Source of the DNA: Leucobacter allii
Lineage (GTDB): Bacteria > Actinomycetota > Actinomycetes > Actinomycetales > Microbacteriaceae
Direction: 5' to 3'
DNA: 64,000 nucleotides
Assembly (NCBI RefSeq): GCF_022919155.1
Contig: NZ_CP095045.1
Location: forward strand, 2,418,001 to 2,482,000
Numbering within the stretch: position 1 is the stretch's first letter; each line of letters begins with the position of its first letter. The notes beneath the pieces are model-generated. The model was not told the DNA's origin, searched no databases, and saw nothing but the letters and a program-made list of their open reading frames with translations. The position numbers were made by a program, and so were the translations under genes. Positions 45,226 to 53,118 of the stretch are shown in pieces.

Positions 45226-45236
45226 TGGTCTTACCA
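45226..45236. promoter_or_regulatory. FadR-type operator, copy 2 (dehydrogenase divergent promoter)
   Basis: TGGTCTTACCA, a perfect TGGT-N3-ACCA dyad, within AGTGGTCTTACCAT. It sits between the aldehyde dehydrogenase gene (minus) and the decarboxylating dehydrogenase gene (plus) in an AT-rich patch (45229-45250). Confidence 0.7.
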
Positions 45237-45300
45237 TTTAATATAGATCACCACCGGCTCATCTCCAAGGCGCGCGCACGGGCGCCCTGAAAGGATCGAC

Positions 45301-46437
45301 ATGACGAACAGCTACTCCCTCGCGGTCCTGCCAGGCGATGGCATCGGCCCCGAGGTCGTCGCCTGCGCGCTCGAGGTGCTCGACGCGGCGGAGGCCCGCT
45401 ACGGTTTCGCCACCCGTCGCGAGACCCTCGCCGCCGGCGCGAACCACTACCTCGCCACCGGCGAGCTCTTCGACGCCGTGGAGGCGCCGCTGCGCGCGCA
45501 CGACGCGATCCTCTTCGGCTCCATGGGCGACCCTCGCGTCACCCCGGGCATCCTCGAGCGCGGCTTCATCCTCGAGATGCGCCAGCGCTTCCAGCAGGCC
45601 GCGAACGTACGCCCCGTGCGCCTCTACCCCGGCGTCCCCACCCCGATCTCCGGCCTCACGCCCGAGCGCTGCGAGCTGGTGATCGTGCGCGAGAACACCG
45701 AGGGCGCCTACGTCGGCCGCGGCTCCACGGTCCACGCAGGCACCGCGCACGCGGTCGCGATGCAGGAGTCGCTCAACACGCGCGCCGGCATCGAGCGCGT
45801 CGTCGACTTCTCCTTCCGGCTCGCCCTGGGCCGCCGCAGGAAGCTGACCCTCGTGCACAAGACGAACATCCTCGTCGCCGCCGGGCAGCTCTGGCAGCAG
45901 GTCGTCGCCGAGGTGAGCGCCAGCTACCCCGAGGTCGAGGTCGACTACGTGCACGTCGACGCCATGTGCTTCCATCTCCCGCTCACCCCCGAGCGCTTCG
46001 ACGTCGTCGTCACCGACAACCTCTTCGGCGACATCATCACCGATCTCGGCGCCGTCATCCAGGGCGGGCTCGGCGTCGCGACGAGCGCCAACCTCAATCT
46101 CGACGGCACGGCGCCGAGCATGTTCGAGGCGATCCACGGCTCGGCGCCCGACATCGCGGGCACCGGCACCGCGAACCCCGCCGGAGCGATCCTCTCCCTC
46201 GCACTCCTGCTCGGCCACCTCGGCGAGGGCGAGGCGGCGCGCGCCGTCGAGGCCGCGACCGTCGAGGTGCTGGGCGGCCTTCCCGCGCTCGCGGGTCCCG
46301 ACATGGGGGCGACGACCGCCGAGCTGGGATCCCGCATCGCGACCATCGTGCGCGAAGGGCGCGCGGACGCCGCGCTCGTGCCGGACTCGCTGCTCGGCGT
46401 GCTCGCGGGTCTCGCGCCCTCGCGCCTCGCGAACTGA
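45301..46437 (+). CDS. Isocitrate/isopropylmalate-type decarboxylating dehydrogenase (tartrate/malate-like)
   Basis: A 378-residue beta-decarboxylating hydroxyacid dehydrogenase. It has LPGDGIGPEVV at the N-terminus, the substrate loop VIVRENTEGAYVGRG, the Lys in LTLVHKTNIL, the metal Asp residues in DNLFGDIITDLGAVIQGGLG, and the NAD-binding EAIHGSAPDIAGTGTANP. The RENTEG motif is shared by tartrate/D-malate and homoisocitrate enzymes, so the substrate is probably not isopropylmalate. Its promoter carries operator copy 2, which links it to the importer regulon. Confidence 0.8.
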   Translation: MTNSYSLAVLPGDGIGPEVVACALEVLDAAEARYGFATRRETLAAGANHYLATGELFDAVEAPLRAHDAILFGSMGDPRVTPGILERGFILEMRQRFQQAANVRPVRLYPGVPTPISGLTPERCELVIVRENTEGAYVGRGSTVHAGTAHAVAMQESLNTRAGIERVVDFSFRLALGRRRKLTLVHKTNILVAAGQLWQQVVAEVSASYPEVEVDYVHVDAMCFHLPLTPERFDVVVTDNLFGDIITDLGAVIQGGLGVATSANLNLDGTAPSMFEAIHGSAPDIAGTGTANPAGAILSLALLLGHLGEGEAARAVEAATVEVLGGLPALAGPDMGATTAELGSRIATIVREGRADAALVPDSLLGVLAGLAPSRLAN

Positions 46438-46553
46438 TCGCGGGTTCCGCGGGGCCCGCGGGGGCCGGGCCCGGGACCGGGGGGCGCCGAGGGGCGTCGG
46501 CCCGGGGCCCGGGGCCGGGAACGCTGGGCCTGGCGTCCGGAGCGCGGTCGGCG

Positions 46554-46559
46554 TAGGCT
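46554..46559 (+). promoter_or_regulatory. -10 box of a leaderless promoter for the VOC gene
   Basis: TAGGCT ends 6 nt before the ATG at 46566. Confidence 0.45.
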
Positions 46560-46565
46560 CCGGAT

Positions 46566-47087
46566 ATGGCCCTGCCGCGCATGGATCACGTCAGCGTCGT
46601 CGTCCGCGATCTCGAGGAGGCGATCGCATTCTTCGCCGAGCTCGGCCTGACGCTGGACGGGCGCGCGGCGATCACGGACTCCGCAGCGGCGGCCGTGACC
46701 GGGATCCCCGGCATGCGCACCGAGATCGCGATGATGCGCACCCCCGACGGACACGGTGCCCTCGAGCTCACGCGCTACGACGCGCCGGAGCCGATCGCAC
46801 CCGCGCCCGGGCCGGAGACGCCGCAGGCCCTCGGACTGCGCACCGTGATGTTCGAGGTCGCCGACATCGACGACGCCGTGCGGCGGCTCCGGCGCCTCGG
46901 CGGCGAGCTCGTCGATCGTGTGGTCCCGTACGGCGGCGCGTACCGGCTCTGCTACCTGCGCGGACCCGACGGGATCCTCGTGGCGCTCGCCGAGCGGATC
47001 GACGGCGAGGCCGGAACCGAGCAGGAGGCCGCCGACGGGGACGCCGCCGTCGGGGACACCGCCGACCGGGACACCGCCGAGAGCTGA
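46566..47087 (+). CDS. VOC (glyoxalase/dioxygenase) superfamily protein
   Basis: A 173-residue protein with two beta-alpha-beta-beta-beta modules: MDHVSVVVRDLEEAIAFFAEL at the start and RTVMFEVADIDDAVRRLRRL in the second half. Metal ligands would be His8, a Glu in ALELTRY and a Glu in the second module, so it could bind a divalent metal. The end is a repeated GD(A/T)A tail (DGDAAVGDTADRDTAES). Substrate unknown. Confidence 0.75.
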   Translation: MALPRMDHVSVVVRDLEEAIAFFAELGLTLDGRAAITDSAAAAVTGIPGMRTEIAMMRTPDGHGALELTRYDAPEPIAPAPGPETPQALGLRTVMFEVADIDDAVRRLRRLGGELVDRVVPYGGAYRLCYLRGPDGILVALAERIDGEAGTEQEAADGDAAVGDTADRDTAES

Positions 47088-47276
47088 TCCGCCGCACGTG
47101 CCCGGGATCCGGCGTCGGGCGGAGCCGAGCGCATCGCGGATCCCGCGCGGTCGTCCCGGCGACGGCGGAGCAGTCGCCCCGGGGACCGCCGCACCGTCGC
47201 CCCAGGGGATCGCCGCACCGTCATCTCGGAACAGCCGCACCCCGCCCGGCACCGTCCGAACCGTCCCGGTGTGACC

Positions 47277-47282
47277 TAGGGT
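47277..47282 (+). promoter_or_regulatory. -10 box of a leaderless promoter for the TetR gene
   Basis: TAGGGT ends 6 nt before the ATG at 47289. Confidence 0.45.
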
Positions 47283-47288
47283 GGAGCC

Positions 47289-47903
47289 ATGTCCTCGACC
47301 GACGCGCCGACCGTCCCGTCGCGGCAGGCGCGCCGCAAGGCGGCCACCCGCGCCGGCATCCTGCGGGCCGCGGACGCGCTTTTCGCCGAACGCGGCTACG
47401 CCGAGACCGCGATCGAGGACATCGCGGAGGCCGCGGACGTCGCCGTCCGCACCATCTACACGCACTTCCCGTCCAAGGCCGCGATCCTGCTCGATCACTT
47501 CGACGACTGGCTCGACGCCTTCGTCGCGGCGTTCAGCGCCCGCCCGCCCGACGAGCCGATCTGCGCGGCCGTCCGCGCCGCCTCCCGGGCGGCGGACGGT
47601 CGCTGCCCCGGCGGCGACTCCTGGCAGGCGATGGGCGGAGCGCTGCCGATCGTCGAGGACCTGGTTGCGGGTTCCCCCGACATCGCGGGCCACGTGCTCC
47701 AGCGCTGGATGCGCGCGCAGGAGCGGATCGCGGCCGACGCGGCCGCCCGCGGGTCGTGGCCCGCGGGCTCCGTCGAGCCGCGGGCCCGCGCGGTCGCCGC
47801 CTTCACGGCCTGGATCGCCGCCGTGTCCGAGATCCGCTCGGGATCGCCCGACGTCGATCCGGGGATCGACGTCCTCGCCCGCGTCACCTCGGGCGAGCTT
47901 TAA
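47289..47903 (+). CDS. TetR/AcrR family transcriptional regulator
   Basis: A 204-residue repressor. The N-terminal HTH region is TRAGILRAADALFAERGYAE, then IAEAADVAVRTIYTHFPSKAAIL (residues 22-65). The C-terminal ligand domain is helical and not specific. A short GC-rich region with repeated GCCGCACCGTC precedes it. Target unknown. Confidence 0.85.
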   Translation: MSSTDAPTVPSRQARRKAATRAGILRAADALFAERGYAETAIEDIAEAADVAVRTIYTHFPSKAAILLDHFDDWLDAFVAAFSARPPDEPICAAVRAASRAADGRCPGGDSWQAMGGALPIVEDLVAGSPDIAGHVLQRWMRAQERIAADAAARGSWPAGSVEPRARAVAAFTAWIAAVSEIRSGSPDVDPGIDVLARVTSGEL

Positions 47904-47910
47904 CGGGGGC

Positions 47911-48252
47911 TCACCGCTCCGCCGGGCCGCCGAGGTGCTCGGACGCCCAGCGCCCGAGCTCCCCGAGCACGGGGATGAGCCGCTCACCGGCGGTCGTGAG
48001 CGCGTAGCTCACCGAGACCGGCGGGCCGGGATCGACGCTGCGGGAGATGAGCACCGCGTCGGCGAGCTCGCCGAGGCGATCGGAGAGCACGGCGTCGCTG
48101 ATGCCCGGCACCGCCCGGCGCAGCGCGGCGAAGGCGAGCGGACCCGAGCCGAGCGCGTCGATGATCATGCCGTTCCAGCGCTTCCCGAGGATCGTGAAGG
48201 CGAGGCTCACCGCGGCATCGCATTCACGTCGCTCGTGCTGCTGGGGCTCCAT
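47911..48252 (-). CDS. HxlR-family transcriptional regulator
   Basis: A 113-residue winged HTH of the HxlR type: ILGKRWNGMIIDALGSGPLAFA and VLSDRLGELADAVLISR. A Cys at residue 11 (RRECDAAVSL) is in the usual place of the redox or thiol sensor in the HypR/QorR group. Divergent from a flavin oxidoreductase gene, with a strong dyad between them; HxlR regulators commonly respond to reactive aldehydes or quinones. Confidence 0.85.
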   Translation of the reverse strand: MEPQQHERRECDAAVSLAFTILGKRWNGMIIDALGSGPLAFAALRRAVPGISDAVLSDRLGELADAVLISRSVDPGPPVSVSYALTTAGERLIPVLGELGRWASEHLGGPAER

Positions 48253-48284
48253 GCCTGCAGATTCTACCGTGCTACACTCACCAC

Positions 48285-48309
48285 AGTCGCTCAGAAAAAC
48301 TTAGCGACT
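48285..48309. promoter_or_regulatory. HxlR operator between HxlR and oxidoreductase genes
   Basis: A 25-bp dyad: AGTCGCT (48285-48291), CAGAAAAACTT, AGCGACT (48303-48309). Nine of ten pairs match, with an A5 centre. TACACT (48273-48278) just upstream is a possible -10, so binding here would block transcription. Confidence 0.65.
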
Positions 48310-48332
48310 ATCGCAAACAGATCGGAGTGCCC

Positions 48333-48992
48333 GTGACCCTCTTCCGCCTCGACGCCAGCATCCTCCCCGCGACGTCCGCGAGCCGCGCGCTCGGCGACCT
48401 CGTGGAGCAGGAATGGTCGGCCGCGCATCCCGAGTCGAGCATCGTGCGCCGCGACCTCGCCGCGGAGCCCATCGCCGCCACCGCCTGGCAGGCGGCCGTG
48501 ACGGCGGGCTTCGTCCCCGAGGCCGAGCGCAGCGAGGCCCAGCGCGACGCCGCGACCCTCGCGACGACGCTCGCGGACGAGCTCATCTCGGCGGACGCGC
48601 TGCTCTTCACCGTGCCGCTCTACAACTTCGGCGTCTCCCAGCACTTCAAGACCTGGTTCGACGTCGCGTACACCGACTCCCGCATCGACCCGGAGGGCAC
48701 CGCGCTGAACGGCAAGCCCGCCACGCTCGTCACCGTACTCGGCGGCAATTACGGCCCCGGCACTCCGAAGGACGGCTGGGATCACTCGACCGCATGGCTG
48801 CGCCGCGTGCTCGAGGACGTGTGGGGCCTGGACCTGCGGGTCGTGGAGCGCCCCTTTACCCTCGTCGGGGTGAACCCCGCGCTCGACGCCTTCTCCGACA
48901 TGGCCGCGGAGCTCAAGCAGCAGGCGGAGGCCGACGCGAGCCGATCCGGCCGCGAACTCGCCGCCCTGCGCGCCGAGCGCGCGGCGGCCTGA
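48333..48992 (+). CDS. FMN-dependent NAD(P)H oxidoreductase (azoreductase/NQO-like)
   Basis: A 219-residue flavodoxin-fold quinone reductase. FMN/substrate regions are seen in LLFTVPLYNFGVSQHFKTWFD and VTVLGGNYGPGTPKDGWDHS. Family members reduce quinones, azo or nitro compounds with NADH. The GTG at 48333 is chosen because GGAG lies 5 nt upstream; an in-frame GTG at 48327 has no site. Regulated by the divergent HxlR protein. Confidence 0.82.
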   Translation: MTLFRLDASILPATSASRALGDLVEQEWSAAHPESSIVRRDLAAEPIAATAWQAAVTAGFVPEAERSEAQRDAATLATTLADELISADALLFTVPLYNFGVSQHFKTWFDVAYTDSRIDPEGTALNGKPATLVTVLGGNYGPGTPKDGWDHSTAWLRRVLEDVWGLDLRVVERPFTLVGVNPALDAFSDMAAELKQQAEADASRSGRELAALRAERAAA

Positions 48993-49179
48993 GACGCCCT
49001 GGCGCGCGCCCGGGCGGGCGTGCGGGCGCTGGAGCGCCTCGGCCTCGGCCGGGCGGGCCGCGGTGGACGAGCCGCGCCATGCTGCGGGATCCGGAGCGCC
49101 GGGACGCGATGCCTCCGGATCCCGGTCGTCGCCGTCACAGCCGCGGAATGCCCGCGGGGCGCCCCGCGTTGCACGAGGC

Positions 49180-50595
49180 GTGCCCCTCCCGCAGAACCCA
49201 GCCGCCGCGCGGTCCGCAGCGACGGGCCGCGCAGCGGACCGCGGCGGAAACGCCATCGATCACGGCAGCGCCATCCATCACCGCAGCGCCATCGATCACG
49301 ATACCCGCGCGATCCTGCCGAGCATCGTCATCGGCGCCGGCCAGGCCGGCCTCTCGACCTCCTTCCACCTGCAGCGGCTCGGGATCGCGCATCTCGTGCT
49401 CGACGCCGACGACGCCCCGGGAGGGGCCTGGCGCCACCGCTGGGACGCGCTCACCATGCGGGACGTCCACGGCGTCGCCGAGCTCCCCGGCGCCGATCCC
49501 CCGCCCTCGTCCGGGGAGCGCGCGAACCGCGCGATCCCCGCGTACTTCGCGGCCTACGAGCGAGCCCATGCGCTGCCTGTCGTCCGCCCGGTACGCGTCG
49601 ACCGGGTGAGCGACGCGGACGGCGTGCTCCGCATCGATGCCGGCCCGAGGCGCTGGCTCGCCCGCACCCTCGTCAACGCGAGCGGCACCTGGACCCGGCC
49701 GTTCATCCCGAGCCTCCCGGGGGTGGAGGTGTTCGCGGGCGAGCAGTTCCACACCGTCGACTACCCGGGTTCTGAGCATTTCGCGGGTCGGAGGGTGCTC
49801 GTCGTGGGCGGCGGAGCCTCGGCGGTGCAGTTCATCGGGGCGCTCGCCCCGATCGCCGAGACGATCTGGGCGACCCGCCGGGAGCCGGTCTGGCGCGACG
49901 ACGAGTTCACCCCCGAGGCGGGGGCGGCCGCCGTCGCGCTCGTGGAGCAGCGCGTCGCCGCCGGACTCCCGCCGCGGAGCGTCGTAAGCGTGACGGGACT
50001 CGTGCTGCGAGAGCAGGAGCGCGAGGCGGAGCGCCTCGGCGCCTACCGCGCGCGGCGGCCGATGTTCAGCCGGCTCGAGGCCGACGGGGCGCGTTGGCCC
50101 GACGGCTCGTTCGAGCCGATCGACGCGATCCTGTGGGCCACGGGCTTCCGACCGGCCATCGGGCACCTGGCGCCGTTGCGCCTGCGGAGTCCCGCGGGCG
50201 GGATCCGCCTCGACCGTGCCGGGCGCGGCACGACGGCCGTCGCTGACCCCCGGATCCAATTGGTCGGCTACGGCCCGTCGGCCAGCACCATCGGCGCGAA
50301 CCGCGCGGGGCGCATCGCCGCGAGCGGCGTCCGGCGATTCCTCGAGGCCGCGGAGTCCGGGGCTGCGGGGGCGCGAGCCGGGGCCGCAGGCGCGGGCGCC
50401 GCTGGCGCCGGGGCCGCGGACGCGCGGCCCGGCGATGCCCGGGCTGCGGACGTGGGGGCGGCGGACGCCGGGGCCGCGGACGCGGGAGCCGCGGATGCCG
50501 GCCCCGCGGGCGCGGACGGCTTCGCGACCGAGCGAGTCCGGATCGCGGAGGCCGCCGCGTCTGCGCCGGGTTCGCCGCGCACGCGGGCCGCGTAG
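49180..50595 (+). CDS. FAD-dependent oxidoreductase, flavin monooxygenase-like
   Basis: A Rossmann-type flavoprotein with FAD motif PSIVIGAGQAGLSTSFHLQR and a second dinucleotide site VLVVGGGASAVQFIGAL (about midway), as in YUCCA/FMO-like proteins. ATGF-type motif ILWATGFRP is near residue 320. The start is uncertain: in-frame GTG codons at 49063 and 49180, none well supported, and the first 45 residues include an 18-bp repeat (GCGCCATCGATCACG type). The C-terminal 90 residues are repeated AADAG/GAA units with no domain. Confidence 0.72.
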   Translation: MPLPQNPAAARSAATGRAADRGGNAIDHGSAIHHRSAIDHDTRAILPSIVIGAGQAGLSTSFHLQRLGIAHLVLDADDAPGGAWRHRWDALTMRDVHGVAELPGADPPPSSGERANRAIPAYFAAYERAHALPVVRPVRVDRVSDADGVLRIDAGPRRWLARTLVNASGTWTRPFIPSLPGVEVFAGEQFHTVDYPGSEHFAGRRVLVVGGGASAVQFIGALAPIAETIWATRREPVWRDDEFTPEAGAAAVALVEQRVAAGLPPRSVVSVTGLVLREQEREAERLGAYRARRPMFSRLEADGARWPDGSFEPIDAILWATGFRPAIGHLAPLRLRSPAGGIRLDRAGRGTTAVADPRIQLVGYGPSASTIGANRAGRIAASGVRRFLEAAESGAAGARAGAAGAGAAGAGAADARPGDARAADVGAADAGAADAGAADAGPAGADGFATERVRIAEAAASAPGSPRTRAA

Positions 50596-50898
50596 CTCAG
50601 ACCGCGCGCACGGGACACGCGGGCGCGACCGGCCGACGCGCGGGGCGAGCGGGAACCGGCCGGGCGAGCCGCGCGGATCGGGCGTGCGCGCGGACATGAC
50701 AGCCCGCGGGTGACGACCGGGCGCGCGAGGAGCCGAGTGCGCCGGATCAGCGCGGGGCGGAGACGCCGGGCGCGCCGGCGAAGCGTCAGGCGCGGCCGGG
50801 GCGACGCCCAGCGTGGCCAGACATGCAACGTGCCACTTCGGCGACCGCTCGGCCCAGGTGCCGGGCGGAGCCCGTCGATGCGCGCTCCGCCCGACGGA
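50596..50898. other. Intergenic, no supported gene
   Basis: GC-rich sequence after the flavoprotein gene. Frames are open on both strands but lack ribosome binding sites and recognisable domains. Nothing specific is seen in it. Confidence 0.5.
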
Positions 50899-51234
50899 TC
50901 ACAGGGCGCGGTGACGGAGCGCCTGCTCGGCGGCGAAGGATGCGCGTCCGTGCTGCGCGAGGCGGCGCGCTGCGCGGCGTTCCTGCGCGGACGCCTCGCC
51001 GGTCTCGATCGGGGCGAGCCCGGCGGGCCGGGCCGTCTGCGACCGCGCCTCGGCGCCCGCGGGCGTCCGGAGCAGCAGCCAGAGGGCGACACGAAGCCGC
51101 ATGCGCTCGGAGACGGAGAGGCGGCGGAGCGCCGCCCCGTTCGGGACGCGGAGCGCCAGGTGCTCGGGTTCGGGGGGATGTCCGACGACGCGATCCGCCG
51201 TAGCGGGCCTGGGTGCGGGAGACGTGGTGTTCAC
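50899..51234 (-). CDS. Small basic hypothetical protein
   Basis: A 111-residue protein whose middle RLSVSERMRLRVALWLLLRTP resembles a block I have seen in short Microbacteriaceae proteins of unknown function; the N-terminal VVGHPPEPEHLALRVP fits the same pattern. GTG start at 51234 with AGGA at 8 nt. No TM or enzyme motif. Preceded on the same strand by a promoter and a 24-residue ORF. Confidence 0.5.
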   Translation of the reverse strand: MNTTSPAPRPATADRVVGHPPEPEHLALRVPNGAALRRLSVSERMRLRVALWLLLRTPAGAEARSQTARPAGLAPIETGEASAQERRAARRLAQHGRASFAAEQALRHRAL

Positions 51235-51511
51235 GATGAGTTCCTGTTCGGGAGTTGCGGAAGCGGGGAGGGCATCGCCGAGGGATGCGCCTCATGCGGG
51301 TGCCGCGAGGGGCACGCCCCATGCTCTCGATCTCCGGCGCGGAAATCGCGCGGGAATCGGACGAGGCGGCGTGCCGACGCGGCAAGCGGGAGTACGTCGA
51401 GCGCGAGTGCGACGGTCGCGGCGCGCGCACAGCGCGGCGGACCATCGGAATCGGTCGACGAGGCGGTGGCGGCTCAGCAGGCCGCACGGGGTGTGCCGGG
51501 TGCGCGGGGCG

Positions 51512-51586
51512 CTACCCGAGCAGCACGGAGCCTGCGGACGCTGCCGAAATGATTGGGAAATCGCGTTGCGCGTTGTTCGTCACCAT
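51512..51586 (-). CDS. Short peptide ORF (24 residues) behind a strong promoter
   Basis: ATG at 51586 to TAG at 51512. The ORF starts MVTNNAQRDFPIISAASAG and ends VLLG. It has a perfect AAGGAGGT ribosome binding site at 7 nt and lies 28 nt after the predicted start point of a TTGACG-N18-TAGCGT promoter. Its second half is hydrophobic with small residues. It could be a leader peptide for the downstream small gene, a secreted or signalling peptide, or a remnant. Confidence 0.4.
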   Translation of the reverse strand: MVTNNAQRDFPIISAASAGSVLLG

Positions 51587-51620
51587 CTTCGACACCTCCT
51601 TCCGCGACTCGATGTGTTCC

Positions 51621-51650
51621 ACGCTACTGCGCGGGCGGAAGCGACGTCAA
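51621..51650 (-). promoter_or_regulatory. Promoter upstream of the 24-residue ORF
   Basis: On the minus strand TTGACG (51650-51645) and TAGCGT (51626-51621) are separated by 18 bp. A TTCGCGCGAA palindrome (51664-51673) lies just upstream and may be an operator. Confidence 0.6.
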
Positions 51651-51835
51651 GCGTTTTCCCAGGTTCGCGCGAAATCAATGCCGGAACGCTGCGACGCGCG
51701 CACATCGACCACCCGCCGAGCCTCCGACGAGGGCACGCCGAGCGCACGTCCGCTGGGCGCGAGATTGCCGCGCGGATGGTCCGGTCGGCCCCGCGCCGCG
51801 GGCTCGGATTCCGGCCCCGCGAATCGCCGAGGTCG

Positions 51836-52972
51836 TCAATTGCCCTGGTCGCGCAGCCGCACGAGCCGCTCGTGCCCCGTCTCCTCGAGCTCCGCGACGT
51901 CCGAGCGCGACTTCAGGAAGTCGGAGAAGCTGCGGAAGCCGAGCGCCTTCTCGTTGAAGGAGGGGTCCATGCGTCGCATCTGCTGCTTCACCGCGGAGCT
52001 GTAGAGCCAGCCCGAGTCGTCCTTGTCCTGGCTCAGCCAGAGCGCGCGGATGAGGAGGCCCGTCACGGCGATATCGCGATCCTCGGCCGACTCGGTCTCC
52101 TCGTCGTCCTCCATCCCGTCGTGGGCGTCGATGGCCGCGCCCGGGTGCGCCGCATGCGCCACCGCCTCGCGGGAGCGCCGATCCCGATCCCCGCCGCCCG
52201 TCGCAGCGGTCTCCGACCCCTCGGCCCCTGATCCTCCGGCGTCGGACCCGACGGCCCCGGCTCCCGCGGTGCCCGATCCCGAGCTGCCGGATCCGGCCGT
52301 CTCATCGACCGCGGCTCCGGAGTCCGCCGAGGCGCGCGCACCCCCGCCGCGCCGACTCCCCCGCGCCGACGCCCCGCGCCCGGGCTCCGCGGCACCGCGC
52401 TCGGGGCGTTCGATGCCCGGAAGCGCGTCGTAGGCGGCGAACTCGTCGCAGGCCGCGGTCAGGGACTTCGCCGTCGACCCGGCGACGCCGATGCCGACCA
52501 CGTAGCGGCCGAGCCGCTTGCAGCGCTGCGCGAGCGGCACGTAGTCCGAGTCGCCGGCGACGATGACGACGTGGGTGAGGTCGTCGAGGCGGAACATGTC
52601 CTCCACCGCGTCCACGGCGAGACGGATGTCCGCGCCGTTCTTCGCGTAAGCGGCGGCGGGGAAGAGCTGCACGAGGTCGACGGCGCGCGCGACGAGCTGG
52701 GAGCGGTACTCGGCGTTCATGGGCGCCGACCAGTCCGCGTAGGCGCGGGTGAGGACGAGGGTGCCGAAGGAGGAGGCGTAGTCGATGATCGCGCCGACGT
52801 CGACGACCGCGGCGCGCAGGCGCTCGGCGATGCCGGGCGCCGTCGGATCCTCGGCGATCTTCTGGCGATCCCGCGCGAAGGAGTTCCTCCCGTGCACCCG
52901 GTCGTACCAGGAGAGCACGATGTTGTCGAAATCGAGGTAGACCGCCACGCGACCGTTCTGGGTATCCGTCAC
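51836..52972 (-). CDS. NYN-domain RNase-like protein with C-terminal OST-HTH (LOTUS) domain
   Basis: A 378-residue protein. The NYN (PIN-like nuclease) domain is residues 8-180: the acidic motif AVYLDFDNIVLSW, KNGADIRLAVDAVEDMF, and VIVAGDSDYVPLAQRCKRLG. A low-complexity linker (about 190-270) of Gly/Ser/Ala repeats follows. The C-terminus (about 300-375, VTGLLIRALWLSQDKDDSGW and FRSFSDFLKSRSDVAELEE) is the OST-HTH/LOTUS RNA-binding domain. Predicted to bind and cut RNA. The start is GTG at 52972, 6 nt after a CAGACT box. Confidence 0.82.
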   Translation of the reverse strand: MTDTQNGRVAVYLDFDNIVLSWYDRVHGRNSFARDRQKIAEDPTAPGIAERLRAAVVDVGAIIDYASSFGTLVLTRAYADWSAPMNAEYRSQLVARAVDLVQLFPAAAYAKNGADIRLAVDAVEDMFRLDDLTHVVIVAGDSDYVPLAQRCKRLGRYVVGIGVAGSTAKSLTAACDEFAAYDALPGIERPERGAAEPGRGASARGSRRGGGARASADSGAAVDETAGSGSSGSGTAGAGAVGSDAGGSGAEGSETAATGGGDRDRRSREAVAHAAHPGAAIDAHDGMEDDEETESAEDRDIAVTGLLIRALWLSQDKDDSGWLYSSAVKQQMRRMDPSFNEKALGFRSFSDFLKSRSDVAELEETGHERLVRLRDQGN

Positions 52973-53050
52973 GCCCCCAGTCTGACAGGTCCCGCCGACA
53001 TGCGCGCGGGCGCCGGCCGGGTCAGGCGCGGCGGAGCGCGGGATCGACGG

Positions 53051-53110
53051 ACCGGACCGGGCCGGACGGGACCGGACCGGGCCGGACGGGGCCGGACCGG
53101 GCCGGTAGCC
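53051..53110. repeat. 20-bp tandem repeat in the NYN/SnoaL divergent region
   Basis: ACCGGACCGGGCCGGACGGG at 53051-53070 and again at 53071-53090, then a diverged copy at 53091-53110 whose end holds the TAGCCT -10 of the next gene. Confidence 0.85.
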
Positions 53111-53111
53111 T
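53106..53111 (+). promoter_or_regulatory. -10 box of a leaderless promoter for the SnoaL-like gene
   Basis: TAGCCT ends 7 nt before the ATG at 53119. Confidence 0.4.
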
Positions 53112-53118
53112 GGAGCGC

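Noticed and set aside
50710..51552. 280-codon plus-strand frame in the gap after the flavoprotein
   Set aside because: No ribosome binding site, Arg/Gly/Ala-rich, and it runs antisense to a better-supported small gene.
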